Shown here: positions 26,582 to 36,434 of the stretch, in pieces
How the letters are laid out: each line of letters opens with the position of its first letter
Numbering within the stretch: the first letter of the stretch is position 1
DNA from: Petrimonas sulfuriphila
GTDB taxonomy: Bacteria; Bacteroidota; Bacteroidia; Bacteroidales; Dysgonomonadaceae
Length of the DNA: 64,000 nucleotides
Assembly (NCBI RefSeq): GCF_051201015.1
Contig: NZ_JBPEHI010000001.1
Strand: one strand, 5' to 3'
Program-made: the position numbers and the translations under genes
The notes under the pieces: model-generated
Database searches by the model: none
What the model was told of the DNA's origin: nothing
What the model saw: only the letters and a program-made list of their open reading frames with translations

Positions 26582-27217
26582 ATGGACAATAGACTGGAAG
26601 AGTATATAGTATCGCATATCGATCCGGAGCCGGAATTACTGAAGGAAATTGACAGGGAGGTCCACGTTAAGCTGCTCCATGCGAGCATGATGTCTGGCCA
26701 TTTGCAAGGCCGGCTTCTGAAGATGCTAACCCGGATGATCCGTCCGGAACGGGTGCTTGAAATCGGGACTTTTGTAGGGTATTCCACCTTGTGTTTTGCT
26801 GAAGGGCTGGAAGAGAATGGCGAGGTACATACGATAGAAATCGATGATGAACTGGAAGATTTTATTCGTTCGAATTTTGCGAAGTCTGAACTAGCAAACA
26901 AGATAAAACTGCATATCGGAGATGCTACACAAATCATTCCGGAATTTGAAGACGAAAGTTTTGGCCTTGCCTTTATCGATGCCGACAAGGAGTTGTATTG
27001 GAAATATTTCGAGGCTACGCTTCCGAAAATCAGAAAAGGCGGTTTCATTCTTGTTGACAATACGCTCTGGTACGGAAAAGTTGTAGAAAAGGTGGAGAGC
27101 AGTGACCGGGCGACCCAGGGTATTTTGAATTTCAACGAAAAACTGGCTAACGACGACAGGGTAGAAAAGGTAATCCTCCCCGTACGTGACGGGATTACGG
27201 TTGTTCGAAAAAAATAG
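26582..27217 (+). CDS. Class I SAM-dependent O-methyltransferase
   Basis: A 211-residue methyltransferase of the catechol-O-methyltransferase-like family 3. The SAM-binding glycine loop is LEIGTFVGYSTLCFAEGL, the acidic residue at the end of strand 2 is in HTIEIDDE, and metal ligands are expected in AFIDADKELY and VDNTLWYGK. There is no signal peptide. It starts 3 nt after pyk and ends 6 nt before rbfA, so it is translated as part of that operon. The substrate cannot be read from the sequence; small aromatic hydroxyls are typical of the family. Confidence 0.92.
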   Translation: MDNRLEEYIVSHIDPEPELLKEIDREVHVKLLHASMMSGHLQGRLLKMLTRMIRPERVLEIGTFVGYSTLCFAEGLEENGEVHTIEIDDELEDFIRSNFAKSELANKIKLHIGDATQIIPEFEDESFGLAFIDADKELYWKYFEATLPKIRKGGFILVDNTLWYGKVVEKVESSDRATQGILNFNEKLANDDRVEKVILPVRDGITVVRKK

Positions 27218-27223
27218 AGAAGA

Positions 27224-27556
27224 ATGGAAACAAACAGACAACAAAAAGTGAATCGGCTGATTCAGAAAGAGCTCGGAGAGATCTTTCTGGTGGAAACCAA
27301 AAAGATGCCGGGCGTACTGGTATCGGTTACGCATGTACGGGTAACTCCCGACCTGGGAATTGCCCACTCGTACCTGAGCATATTCCCTTCGGAAAAAGGA
27401 AGCGAAATGGTGCGGAACATAAACGATAACGTGAAATCGATCCGATACAATTTGGGAAAACGAGTCGGAAAACAGTTACGTGTTGTACCTGAACTGATTT
27501 TTTACCTGGACGACTCGCTCGACTACATCGAAAATATTGATAAATTGTTGAAATAA
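27224..27556 (+). CDS. rbfA: 30S ribosome-binding factor A
   Basis: A 110-residue KH-like-fold protein needed for late maturation of 16S rRNA and growth at low temperature. It matches RbfA in size and in the patterns RQQKVNRLIQKELGEIF, VSVTHVRVTPDLGIAHSYLSIFP and the C-terminal LRVVPELIFYLDDSLDYIENIDKLL. It sits between the methyltransferase and the permease gene, with a gap of 1 nt to the latter, in an arrangement common in Bacteroidales. Confidence 0.95.
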   Translation: METNRQQKVNRLIQKELGEIFLVETKKMPGVLVSVTHVRVTPDLGIAHSYLSIFPSEKGSEMVRNINDNVKSIRYNLGKRVGKQLRVVPELIFYLDDSLDYIENIDKLLK

Positions 27557-27557
27557 C

Positions 27558-28790
27558 GTGAATCTTTCACTATTCATCGCTCGCCGATATCTTTTCTCTA
27601 AGAAATCACACAACGCCATTAACGTCATTTCGCTTATTTCGGTTTGTGGAATTGCTATTGCAACGATGGCAATGGTTTGCGTTTTGTCGGTCTTCAACGG
27701 ATTTGGCGGAATTGTGGAAGGGATGTTCAGCGCTTTCGACCCGGACCTGAAAATTACGGCCAAAGCCGGAAAGGTATTTGATTATCACACGCCCGACTTT
27801 GATAAAGCTTTACGGATTGATGGCATTCAAATGATATCGGAGTCGCTGGAAGAGAATGCGTTGTATAAGTTTGAGGACCGCCAGGTGCCGGTCCTCGTGA
27901 AAGGTGTATCGGAAGAGTTCCGGCTGATGACCGATATGGATAAACTGATGGTAGACGGCAGCTTCCGCCTTACCGAAGACGTCGTGAATTACACTACCCT
28001 GGGAACAGGCCTGGCCATCACGCTGGGTGCTCGGGCCGGATTCATAAACCCGATTGAAATTTACGCCCCGAAGCGCGACGTAAACGTTAACTTGGCAAAC
28101 CCCTCGGCAGCATTCACGCGCGAAGACATACAGATAGGTGGTGTTTTCAGCCTCAATCAACCCGATGTGGATGATCAGGTGGCCATTATTCCCATCCGTT
28201 TGGCGCGTGAACTGTTCAGGTATGATAATGAAGTCTCCTCCCTCGATATCAAACTTCATCCCGATGCGTCAGTGAAGAAGGTAAAATCTAAAATTGAAAA
28301 GATATTGGGCGACGATTTTCTGGTGGAAAACCGGTTCGAGCAGCAGATTGAGTCTTTCAGGATGTTGCAGATTGAAAAATGGGTGACGTTCCTTATTCTG
28401 GCTTTCATCCTTTTAATTGCTGTTTTTAATGTGGTTGGATCACTTTCGATGTTGATTGTGGAAAAGACGATAGATATCAAAAGCTTAAAAAATATGGGAG
28501 CTAACAACAACCTTATTTCCCGCATTTTCCTGTACGAGGGCTGGTTAATCACTTTTTTTGGAATCGTTTCAGGAATTGTTGCCGGATTGACCTTGTGTTT
28601 GTTGCAACAACATTTCGGACTGCTCCGCCTGAGTAATGTTCCCGGAGCTTATGTGGTGGATGCTTATCCTGTTATTGTGCGGTTCTGGGATATTGTAACC
28701 GTCTTTGTAGTAGTTAGCATCATTTCGCTGCTTACTGTATTTTATCCCATCAATAACTTGAAGAAGAAATTGAAATTTGCGGAGGTATAA
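27558..28790 (+). CDS. FtsX/LolC-family ABC transporter permease
   Basis: A 410-residue inner-membrane permease with the MacB-type periplasmic core domain between the first and second membrane helices. TM1 is at about residues 20-45 (NVISLISVCGIAIATMAMV) and three helices are grouped in the last 140 residues. Proteins of this class extract lipoproteins (Lol) or act in mechanotransmission. It starts with GTG, one base after the rbfA stop, which implies translational coupling. No ATPase partner is adjacent. LolC/E function is plausible but unproved. Confidence 0.9.
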   Translation: MNLSLFIARRYLFSKKSHNAINVISLISVCGIAIATMAMVCVLSVFNGFGGIVEGMFSAFDPDLKITAKAGKVFDYHTPDFDKALRIDGIQMISESLEENALYKFEDRQVPVLVKGVSEEFRLMTDMDKLMVDGSFRLTEDVVNYTTLGTGLAITLGARAGFINPIEIYAPKRDVNVNLANPSAAFTREDIQIGGVFSLNQPDVDDQVAIIPIRLARELFRYDNEVSSLDIKLHPDASVKKVKSKIEKILGDDFLVENRFEQQIESFRMLQIEKWVTFLILAFILLIAVFNVVGSLSMLIVEKTIDIKSLKNMGANNNLISRIFLYEGWLITFFGIVSGIVAGLTLCLLQQHFGLLRLSNVPGAYVVDAYPVIVRFWDIVTVFVVVSIISLLTVFYPINNLKKKLKFAEV

Positions 28791-28823
28791 TAACTATACT
28801 TTTCGCTCAAAACTATATTAATT

Positions 28824-30140
28824 ATGAAGATTGCAGTAGTTGGAACAGGATATGTAGGATTGGTTTCGGGCGCATGCTTTTCCGAAATGGGAGTGGATGT
28901 AACTTGTGTTGACATTGACGAAGCAAAAATCGAAGGATTGAAGCAAGGTATTATCCCGATTTACGAACCCGGGTTGAAAAATATTGTGGTTCGCAATCAC
29001 GATGCCGGTAGGTTGCACTTTACTACCGATTTACCGTCGGTTTTGAACGATATGGATATGGTTTTTATCGCTGTCGGAACCCCCTCGGACGAAGACGGAA
29101 ATGCTGAGATGAAGTACGTCTGGAAGGTTACAGAAACCATTGGCGACCACATTGATAAACCGCTGCTGATCGTTACCAAAAGTACTGTCCCGGTGGGTAC
29201 TTCACACCGGATCAAGGAACGGGTGCAGAAACGATTGGATAGACGCGGCCTCAGCAACCTGGAATTTGATGTAGCCTCCAATCCGGAATTCCTCAAGGAA
29301 GGCGCTGCTGTTGATGATTTTATGAGTCCCGACCGTGTAGTGGTGGGTGTGGAGTCGGAACGTGCCAAGGAGTTGATGACCCGGCTTTACCGCCCGTTTC
29401 TGCTTAACAATTTCCGTGTAATTTTCATGGATATTCTTTCTTCGGAGATGACCAAATATGCCTCTAACGCTATGCTCGCAACACGGATCAGCTTTATGAA
29501 CGATATTGCCAACCTGTGCGAACGGGTAGGTGCCGATGTGAATATGGTGCGGCGGGGGATCGGCAGTGACACGCGTATCGGAAAGAACTTTCTTTACCCG
29601 GGTTGCGGTTACGGCGGAAGTTGTTTTCCCAAAGATGTAAAAGCGATCATCAAGGTGGCCGAAAATGCAGGGTATGAGATGAGTGTGCTTAAGGCAGTAG
29701 AGCAGGTAAATGAAAATCAAAAGAAGATTCTTTTCCAAAAATTCAGTGAGTTTTTCAACGGTGTAGTAGAGGGCAAAACCGTTGCTGTCTGGGGGTTGTC
29801 TTTTAAACCCGAAACTGACGATGTGCGGGATGCACCTGCTCTGCAACTGATAGACAGTTTGCTGGAATCAAATGTAAATGTTCGCGCATATGATCCGGCA
29901 GCTATGGATGAAGCCAAAAAACGGTTGAACGATAAAATATACTACGCTAAAGATATTTACGACGCTGCGAACAATGCTGATGCTCTCATTGTCCCTACGG
30001 AATGGAAAGAGTTTCGTCTTCCCAACTGGGAGATTCTGAAAAAAATTATGCGTACGCACCTGGTTATCGACGGGCGGAACATTTACAACAAGGAAGACCT
30101 CTTTTCCTACGGATTCGGATACAGGGGAATAGGTTTATAA
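28824..30140 (+). CDS. ugd: UDP-glucose 6-dehydrogenase
   Basis: A 438-residue NAD-dependent dehydrogenase that oxidises UDP-glucose to UDP-glucuronate for surface polysaccharide synthesis. The N-terminal Rossmann motif is VVGTGYVGLVSGACFSEMG, followed by GTPSDEDGNAEM and TKSTVPVGT. The catalytic cysteine lies in YPGCGYGGSCFPKD. The C-terminal UDP-binding domain has VWGLSFKPETDDVRDAPA. The gene starts 33 nt after the permease and is followed 23 nt later by the nitroreductase. No other polysaccharide gene is nearby. Confidence 0.97.
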   Translation: MKIAVVGTGYVGLVSGACFSEMGVDVTCVDIDEAKIEGLKQGIIPIYEPGLKNIVVRNHDAGRLHFTTDLPSVLNDMDMVFIAVGTPSDEDGNAEMKYVWKVTETIGDHIDKPLLIVTKSTVPVGTSHRIKERVQKRLDRRGLSNLEFDVASNPEFLKEGAAVDDFMSPDRVVVGVESERAKELMTRLYRPFLLNNFRVIFMDILSSEMTKYASNAMLATRISFMNDIANLCERVGADVNMVRRGIGSDTRIGKNFLYPGCGYGGSCFPKDVKAIIKVAENAGYEMSVLKAVEQVNENQKKILFQKFSEFFNGVVEGKTVAVWGLSFKPETDDVRDAPALQLIDSLLESNVNVRAYDPAAMDEAKKRLNDKIYYAKDIYDAANNADALIVPTEWKEFRLPNWEILKKIMRTHLVIDGRNIYNKEDLFSYGFGYRGIGL

Positions 30141-30163
30141 AACGAAGTTCAGGTTATCAAAAA

Positions 30164-30790
30164 ATGGATTTAATAGAAGCGCTTAACTGGCGTTATGCGA
30201 CAAAACGGATGACAGGGGAAAAGATCGCGGAAAGCGACCTCAACATCATCTTGGAAGCCATTCGTTTAACGCCCACAGCATATGGTTTACAGCCTTTTAA
30301 AGTGGTTGTTACCCGAAATGAAGACCTTATCGGTGAGATTTACAGGAAGTCTTGCCCGCAAATTGTGATCAGGCAATGCTCTCACCTGCTTGTTTTTAAA
30401 GCAAGGAAAAAGCTCGACTCCGAATACCTGGAGGGTTATCTGAAAGAGATGAAGCGCCAGAGAAACTCCACGGATGAATACATAGACGGTTATCGTTCCA
30501 AGATTTTAAGGGTGATTGACGATCCGCAGATCAACAAATTCAGCTGGATGATCAGGCAAACGTATATCGCGCTAGGGTACGCCACTGTTGCAGCGGCAGC
30601 GTCGGGAATCGACGCTACTCCAATTGAAGGGTTTGATGCGCAGTCGCTCAATGAGGTCCTTCGTCTCGATACGGAGAAAGAGGAGGCTGTAGTGATGCTG
30701 GCGTTGGGTTACCGGGACGAGAAAGAGGATAAACTGATTTATTTGCCGAAAATCAGAAAACCGATGGATCTACTGGTGGAGAAGATTTAG
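30164..30790 (+). CDS. Nitroreductase family protein
   Basis: A 208-residue FMN-dependent NAD(P)H oxidoreductase of the nitroreductase superfamily. The opening LNWRYATKRMTGEKI and LEAIRLTPTAYGLQPFKV form the FMN phosphate and ring-binding segments, and the C-terminus holds IALGYATVAAAASGIDATPIEGFD. The start is the ATG at 30164, 23 nt after ugd; an in-frame extension overlapping ugd is rejected because it lacks family similarity. It ends only 10 nt from the converging porN gene. The substrate is unknown. Confidence 0.92.
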   Translation: MDLIEALNWRYATKRMTGEKIAESDLNIILEAIRLTPTAYGLQPFKVVVTRNEDLIGEIYRKSCPQIVIRQCSHLLVFKARKKLDSEYLEGYLKEMKRQRNSTDEYIDGYRSKILRVIDDPQINKFSWMIRQTYIALGYATVAAAASGIDATPIEGFDAQSLNEVLRLDTEKEEAVVMLALGYRDEKEDKLIYLPKIRKPMDLLVEKI

Positions 30791-30800
30791 CTATAAAAGG

Positions 30801-31748
30801 TTAATACCTTCTGTTTCGCATGGTAGTTGAACCTCCAGCCCTCTGTTTCTGACGATAGGGCAGAACCCGTGTTGTATCGGTGTCCCCTTTCCACAATCTC
30901 TCTTCAAAATCCCTGAGCTGTTGCTCAACTCGTTCTTGTTCCGCCTTCATTTCCTCGGGAGTGGAAGTGTATTGTGAAATGGCCAGGTTGCGTGGGTTGG
31001 TGGCCTTGTAAATTTCACCGTCGTAGTGTTTCATGCGGAAAAAATCATCGATCGTTCCCGTCATGGTGTTGTTGAGGCTTGAAGTCATGATGGGCATACG
31101 CAGAGTATAGGGGCGGAGTTCATCATACACGATCCAGAAGAGCGGATAGCGGACGGTTTGGGATTCGTAGTCGGCCTGACGATAGATAATGGGACAAAGG
31201 GCAACTGTTTTAACCCCGTATTTCGATGTCCCGGTTTCAAAATAATAGGCTTCTTTCAGGTAATACCCCAGTACTTCGTGACTGGGAATATCCACCTCGC
31301 TGACGACGATGTTTCCGTTTTGAGTCTCGTGGAAAATTCCGAACCTGTCGAGAAATTCCTTGAAATCGATTTTATATTCATCCGTGAAGACCTCCCTGCC
31401 GTCCAGGTACTCGTAAGCCGTAATTTTGTTTTCGGAGAGCAGGTTGAAAATCAGGGTGAACAGGTTCATCCGACCTTGTTCCGGCAATACCGGATAGTAG
31501 AGCGGCGCGTTGCTTTCCTTTGACAGATCGAGATAACGGTAAATTTCACGCAACCATTTGGCATCGTTGATATCCGTGGATTGTGTACGGTTCATCTGTG
31601 TGGCGCGGCTGGTTAATTCCACGGTGCTGTTTGTATTGGATTGGCCTTGATTCCGGCGTTGCAGCCTTTCCCGCGCAGTCTCCTGGGAGAAACAGTTTCC
31701 GATACAACAGAAAATAAAGAACGAAATAAATATTGGCTTAAATTTCAT
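30801..31748 (-). CDS. porN: Type IX secretion system protein PorN/GldN
   Basis: A 315-residue periplasmic component of the type IX secretion system. It forms, with the lipoprotein PorK, the large ring under the outer membrane. A signal peptide is present when the start is taken at 31748 (MKFKPIFISFFIFCCIG ending near CFSQE); the longer reading to 31787 would bury it. Core family patterns are LREIYRYLDL, NAPLYYPV and YRQADYESQTVRYPLFWIVYDELRPYTLRMPI. The C-terminus is basic. It is the last gene of the por operon and follows porM by 47 nt. Confidence 0.95.
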   Translation of the reverse strand: MKFKPIFISFFIFCCIGNCFSQETARERLQRRNQGQSNTNSTVELTSRATQMNRTQSTDINDAKWLREIYRYLDLSKESNAPLYYPVLPEQGRMNLFTLIFNLLSENKITAYEYLDGREVFTDEYKIDFKEFLDRFGIFHETQNGNIVVSEVDIPSHEVLGYYLKEAYYFETGTSKYGVKTVALCPIIYRQADYESQTVRYPLFWIVYDELRPYTLRMPIMTSSLNNTMTGTIDDFFRMKHYDGEIYKATNPRNLAISQYTSTPEEMKAEQERVEQQLRDFEERLWKGDTDTTRVLPYRQKQRAGGSTTMRNRRY

Positions 31749-31795
31749 TGTCGTATAATTTTTTAAATTTCCAGTCCGGGACTTCAATGTGTAAA

Positions 31796-33352
31796 TCAGT
31801 TCACCCTCACCTCAATCACTGCTATTTCCCTTTCCAACCCATCGGGGCCGATGGCTTTCACGCCCGAAATATAGAAGTATTTGCCGCGTTGTAACCGGCG
31901 GATTTGTTCTTTTTGCCTTTCCGAAAACCGGCTTCCTTCAGACACTTCGGGAATAGCATTTCCCATGGAGTCGAAAAACAGGGTGCGAAAGCCGGTTACC
32001 CGGAAGGGAATATTTAAAATGCCGTCGTCAATGGCGGCTTTTATCCCCTGAGTATTTACCAGCACGGCTTTGGCCAGGTTGCCGCCTTTAAAAACAACCG
32101 GGTTCCCGTTGGCATCAGCATATTCGATATAGGGGCTGGGGTCGGGTAGAGAGCGGACACGAAAATTTTTTGACGCCAGTTGCCGTACCTGACTGCCCGT
32201 TCTCGCGGATATCGAGACGGTGGCATCCCGGCCGGCGGCAACAGGTTTGGCTTCCCATAAGTTGCCTTTTCGGACGAGTGAACCGTTGGTCATGGTTGCC
32301 GAGACGTCTTGCGGTGCAATTCCCGGTACGGAGATACTGATCTCGTTCCCGATCCCCGCATAAAGGACGTTCATCAGCGTTGGTGCAATGGTGGCCGCGG
32401 GTTCTATAACGGTATAGTTGTCCGAAAAGCTTCTGCGTACCGTACTGCCATCGCTTCCCCTCGTTTCGATATAGCCTTCCACCGGAAAAGTTCCCACAGC
32501 GGAGCTTGCTGTGGAGAAGAACCCTTTTGCCGAGGGGTCGAGAGATTGGCCGTTTACGATTATGTCGGGAGATAGCGTGGAGTCTTCCGCCGAAAGGATG
32601 ACCCGGGCATTGTAAGTACCACCTTGAATGATAACTTTTGATTCGGGGATGACGTATGCATTGAGTTCATTTACCCTGAAATCGCTTACGTCGATGCTGT
32701 TGAGCAGGCTGCCCAACGCTTCGCCTTCCGACAGGCGGACATCGTTCTGGATTTTGGAAAGGATAGCAACGGCTGCAGACACGGGCATTTTTTCAAAGAG
32801 CGACTCCTCCCAGTTTTTATGGGAGTCGTTCCTCTCAGAAGGGGTCGTGCTGAGGTTGTTTTCAATGATTTTTCGTCGGTTGTCGTCCTGGATAAGACCG
32901 GTTACGGTTTGTCGGAAGTGGTCAACAGCTGTGCGCAACCGGTGTCCTTGTCGGGCCGGAGGGGATAACAGGACAGAAGAGGCTGCATCCAGGTTGTCTT
33001 TATTCCGGATATTGTTTATGTCTCCTTTTTTGCCGTCCGACTCCTTTACAATTCTTATTTTCAGGTCTTCTATATAGCTCACTAGCGAGTCGCTCATTTG
33101 TTTCACCTGCACCCCTTTGTCGTACCATTCACCGGCCTTTTCCCTGTTTTGAGAGTTGTACCCCTCAAGCTCATCCATAATCAACCGGTTCCTGGTGTGC
33201 ATATTTTCCGATGAATTGCTCAGGCTGTCACCAACAATATCGAATCCGGTGAGCACCTCTGCCGACACGTTAAGCGCCAGCATGGCGATAAACACCAGGT
33301 ACATCAGGTTTATCATTTTCTGGCGGGGAGAGTTGGGATTATTGATAATCAT
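31796..33352 (-). CDS. porM: Type IX secretion system motor protein PorM/GldM
   Basis: A 518-residue protein with one N-terminal membrane helix (about residues 15-33, MINLMYLVFIAMLALNVSA) and a long periplasmic part built of four domains. With PorL it forms the proton-driven motor of T9SS and contacts the PorK/PorN ring. The SPRQKMINLMYLVFIAML stretch is highly characteristic. Its ATG overlaps the end of porL by 4 nt, so the two motor subunits are translationally coupled, in keeping with their fixed stoichiometry. Confidence 0.96.
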   Translation of the reverse strand: MIINNPNSPRQKMINLMYLVFIAMLALNVSAEVLTGFDIVGDSLSNSSENMHTRNRLIMDELEGYNSQNREKAGEWYDKGVQVKQMSDSLVSYIEDLKIRIVKESDGKKGDINNIRNKDNLDAASSVLLSPPARQGHRLRTAVDHFRQTVTGLIQDDNRRKIIENNLSTTPSERNDSHKNWEESLFEKMPVSAAVAILSKIQNDVRLSEGEALGSLLNSIDVSDFRVNELNAYVIPESKVIIQGGTYNARVILSAEDSTLSPDIIVNGQSLDPSAKGFFSTASSAVGTFPVEGYIETRGSDGSTVRRSFSDNYTVIEPAATIAPTLMNVLYAGIGNEISISVPGIAPQDVSATMTNGSLVRKGNLWEAKPVAAGRDATVSISARTGSQVRQLASKNFRVRSLPDPSPYIEYADANGNPVVFKGGNLAKAVLVNTQGIKAAIDDGILNIPFRVTGFRTLFFDSMGNAIPEVSEGSRFSERQKEQIRRLQRGKYFYISGVKAIGPDGLEREIAVIEVRVN

Positions 33353-33957
33353 TTGGGCTGCGTGTTTGTCATTGCATGAATCAAGCGTCCGTAAATTTGG
33401 TTTAGTTCCTGGATTTGCCGGGTCATTTTCTCGGTTTCCCTGCTGAAAATAGAACTGTCAGGTACGCTCCCTTCATACATCTCCTTGATTCTGATTAAGC
33501 CTTTATTGATCTGGTCGAGCGTATCGAGTTGCCCGCTGATGCCTTTCAGATGTATTTCGTAAATGGTGTTCAGTCCCGATATATTCCGATTGAGTGCTTT
33601 CATTTGCTGAACATATTCTTGTTCAAACTTCATCACGTTTTCTGAAACCTCTCCGGGTTGCTCCTTCGGATACCGGGAAGTGACGGGGAGATCCTGTGCT
33701 GCCTGGATTGCCGGAGCTTCTTTTTCAGCCGGAACAGCCTTTGGTGGACGGTCTAACCCGTAGAGAATAAAAACAATACACTCTATGGCCATTCCTGTTC
33801 CGAAAATGATATTTCCCCAAATACCCCACCAATGCAATACCTTGACCATAGCCCCAAAAATAACGATGGCTGCGCCAAAGCTATAGGCGTATTGCAGAAA
33901 CCGTTGTCCGTTATCGGTTTGAAGGCTGTTTTCTATTTTTCTGATTATTTTGTTCAT
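33349..33957 (-). CDS. porL: Type IX secretion system motor protein PorL/GldL
   Basis: A 202-residue inner-membrane motor subunit. Two membrane helices near the N-terminus (about residues 27-47 and 50-68) span FGAAIVIFGAMVKVLHWWGIW and the following IIFGTGMAIECIVFILYG. The second helix carries a glutamate (E in AIEC) that corresponds to the conserved membrane acidic residue of GldL needed for proton flow. A cytoplasmic region of heptad-like helices follows (about 90-200). It lies 21 nt after porK and overlaps porM by 4 nt. Confidence 0.94.
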   Translation of the reverse strand: MNKIIRKIENSLQTDNGQRFLQYAYSFGAAIVIFGAMVKVLHWWGIWGNIIFGTGMAIECIVFILYGLDRPPKAVPAEKEAPAIQAAQDLPVTSRYPKEQPGEVSENVMKFEQEYVQQMKALNRNISGLNTIYEIHLKGISGQLDTLDQINKGLIRIKEMYEGSVPDSSIFSRETEKMTRQIQELNQIYGRLIHAMTNTQPK

Positions 33958-33978
33958 TTTCTACCTTTTTCCGTATTG

Positions 33979-35397
33979 TTAATTTCCTATCGGAGTCCTT
34001 ACGCACCGAAATCCAATGTAGGACCGTCCGTGGTTCTGATATTCCGAATCACGCATATCCGAGCGGATAAAGGTGGAGATGTCTTTCCACGAACCGCCTT
34101 TCACCACTTTTTTCTTCAACGGATAGGGGTCCTCGGCAGCGGCATTATACCGGTATTCGGGGTTCATGTCACTCATGAGTTGATTTCCGGATTCGGTGTA
34201 GGCCGTTGAGGTCCATTCGGCTACATTGCCTGCCATATCGTACAAACCGAAGCTGTTGGGGCGGTAGCTTTTCGTCTTGGCGGGAATCAGGTTGCGGTCG
34301 GCAGCATATGCACCTTCTCCCGGTTTGAAGTTTGCCTGGTAACAATCTTCCTCGGCTTGCGCCGCGGTTGGCCCCCAAGGGTATCTGTTTTCTGTTTTTC
34401 CACTTCGGGCGGCCATTTCCCATTCTGCTTCGGTGGGAAGGCGGTATTTTTCAACCTTTACATCCCGGCGCTGCAATCCCCGGCGAAGAAACAGGGTGCG
34501 CCATTCGCAGAACGCGGTTGCGGCCTCCCACGAAACACCAACTACAGGATGATGTGCGTAGGCGGGGTGAGAAAAATAGTTGCGCATGTAGTATTCATTG
34601 TTGGCGTTGCTAAAGTCGTTTACCCAGCAGGTGGTGTCGGGATAGATGTTTACTATCCGGGTGTGTACAAAATCGTATAAACTGCTTAACGGACGCGTGA
34701 TGGTTTTGTTCACGATACGTCCTTCTTCGTCGATATATGCCGTATCTTTTGATATCATGATCACCTCATCCGGATTTGCGGCGATATCGGTATTTAAAAC
34801 TCTCTCCTGCGGATCAAGCCTGTTTTGTCGTTTTGCCGCTTCGGCAGCATCAAACCATTCGTAGCGGAAATTCATCTGACGGGCATCCAGCATTTTCTTT
34901 TTGGTAATCGGATGTGTAATGTACACGCTGTTGATGGCCGCTTCCTCTTCTTCGGTATTTCTTGTCCAGGGAATGGGAATACTCCAGTTGAGACGAGGTT
35001 GTACGGGTTCGCCGTATTCGTCTTCGGTAATCCTGAAAAAGTCGTCTCCGGCATAAGCAGGGTCGGCAAGACGTTCGCGGATGATGGAGTCACGTACCCA
35101 GAAGACAAACTGTTTATACTGCGAATTGGTAATCTCAGCTTCGTCCATCCAGAAGTTATCTACGGATACGCCGCGGGTAGGAACAGTCATCCCCCACAAC
35201 GAATCGATCTCTCCGGGACCCATTCGATAAGAGCCCCGTGTGACCAGTACCATATTGTAGGGTGTAGGTTCATTCCAGACTTTTCCTACGGGAACCCCAG
35301 TCAGTTCACCTCCCGTGCTTATTCCAATACCCCGCCGGCCGCAGGAGGCCAGCACAATGAGAATCAGGATCGGAACAATTAATTTTTTTATTGTCAT
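33979..35397 (-). CDS. porK: Type IX secretion system lipoprotein PorK/GldK
   Basis: A 472-residue outer-membrane lipoprotein that builds the PorK/PorN ring. The lipoprotein signal peptide ends at the lipobox LASC near residue 19. The remainder is a formylglycine-generating-enzyme/sulfatase-modifying-factor domain, seen in RGSYRMG, MDEAEITNSQYKQFVFW, VGVSWEAATAFCEWR, LPTEAEWEMAAR, PWGP, YDMAGNVAEWTSTAY and VVKGGSWKD, ending YIGFRCVRT. It is not expected to be catalytic. It is preceded by porP (56 nt) and followed by porL. Confidence 0.96.
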   Translation of the reverse strand: MTIKKLIVPILILIVLASCGRRGIGISTGGELTGVPVGKVWNEPTPYNMVLVTRGSYRMGPGEIDSLWGMTVPTRGVSVDNFWMDEAEITNSQYKQFVFWVRDSIIRERLADPAYAGDDFFRITEDEYGEPVQPRLNWSIPIPWTRNTEEEEAAINSVYITHPITKKKMLDARQMNFRYEWFDAAEAAKRQNRLDPQERVLNTDIAANPDEVIMISKDTAYIDEEGRIVNKTITRPLSSLYDFVHTRIVNIYPDTTCWVNDFSNANNEYYMRNYFSHPAYAHHPVVGVSWEAATAFCEWRTLFLRRGLQRRDVKVEKYRLPTEAEWEMAARSGKTENRYPWGPTAAQAEEDCYQANFKPGEGAYAADRNLIPAKTKSYRPNSFGLYDMAGNVAEWTSTAYTESGNQLMSDMNPEYRYNAAAEDPYPLKKKVVKGGSWKDISTFIRSDMRDSEYQNHGRSYIGFRCVRTPIGN

Positions 35398-35453
35398 ACA
35401 GTTTAAAAAGACATTAGAGCCAAGAGTTAGGATAAAACTTTAAACGTTAGATC

Positions 35454-36434
35454 TTAAAGAAGCCGGATACTTTTGTAAGGCATCGGTTCTCTCCTGAACA
35501 AATCTATCGGGAACCGGTACCTGAAGCTCACTTCGTGACTACCACCGCTTCCTTTTCCTATGCCAGATGTATACATGCTGTAAGCATAACCCATTTCAAT
35601 ATTCTTTATAATAGCCCCGGCGAATAAGGAACATCCTTCTTTACCGTTTCGAGACACACCTGCCGAGTACTTCTTGCCATATACCATACGTACGGCTGTA
35701 TGCAACCGGGTGTCGGTTAAGCTCGTCATCAGAAGAGCCATTGGCTGTATTTCAACTAACGGATGAAAAACGTTTATATTGCATCCGGCCATGAAATTAT
35801 ACGAAAGGGGAATTCTTGAATGGATTGAATCGGCCTTCGCGTTTTCCGGTGGGCCGGGACTTCGCAGTGGGTAAAACGACGGTTGGTTAAGGTGCATAGC
35901 TGCCAGACCGGCGTGAAAATTCCGGGTTGTCCACGAAATTCCGGCATTCAGGTCGAGGGATTTTCTATCCGTAGGCTGGGCCCTGATGATTTTCCGGTTG
36001 TTTTTCGCAGAGTCGGTGGTCAGCTGTAGAGAAGCTGCATCGAAATTGAGATTCAGCATTCCCGCCTGAACGCCGATACGGAGTATTCCCTTTCCGAATT
36101 TTTGGTTAAATGTGTATTGGGCGGCAAAGAGGGTGTTTTGTTTATTTCCGGTGACGTTTGAAAGCGTTTGAATACCGATGCCGTGTTGTAGGCCCAAAAA
36201 CTCAACCGGCATATCCATCGAAAGAAAAAGATGTTTGGGCGCATCTTTAATGTTTGTCCACCGGTAATTATAGATTCCCGAAATCTGGATTTTACCGGTT
36301 TCGCCGGCAAAAGACGGGTTGTAATAAGTCTTTGCCGTCCAGAATTGATTGAACGGAACATCCCATTGCGCTTGCATTTGAGCAATGCAGAACAGGAAAA
36401 ATGCAGACAAAAAAATTAATCGCCGGTTTTCCAT
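35454..36434 (-). CDS. porP: Type IX secretion system outer-membrane protein PorP/SprF
   Basis: A 326-residue outer-membrane beta-barrel of the PorP/SprF family. The signal peptide ends near residue 22 (AQMQAQ). The start of the mature protein, WDVPFNQFWTAKTYYNPSFAG, is the family hallmark, and the end has the typical GSHEVSFRYRFP. In Porphyromonas gingivalis PorP heads the porPKLMN group, and the order here is identical. The start codon is set at 36434 because the signal peptide follows at once; a strong inverted repeat overlaps this codon (see the separate entry). Confidence 0.94.
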   Translation of the reverse strand: MENRRLIFLSAFFLFCIAQMQAQWDVPFNQFWTAKTYYNPSFAGETGKIQISGIYNYRWTNIKDAPKHLFLSMDMPVEFLGLQHGIGIQTLSNVTGNKQNTLFAAQYTFNQKFGKGILRIGVQAGMLNLNFDAASLQLTTDSAKNNRKIIRAQPTDRKSLDLNAGISWTTRNFHAGLAAMHLNQPSFYPLRSPGPPENAKADSIHSRIPLSYNFMAGCNINVFHPLVEIQPMALLMTSLTDTRLHTAVRMVYGKKYSAGVSRNGKEGCSLFAGAIIKNIEMGYAYSMYTSGIGKGSGGSHEVSFRYRFPIDLFRREPMPYKSIRLL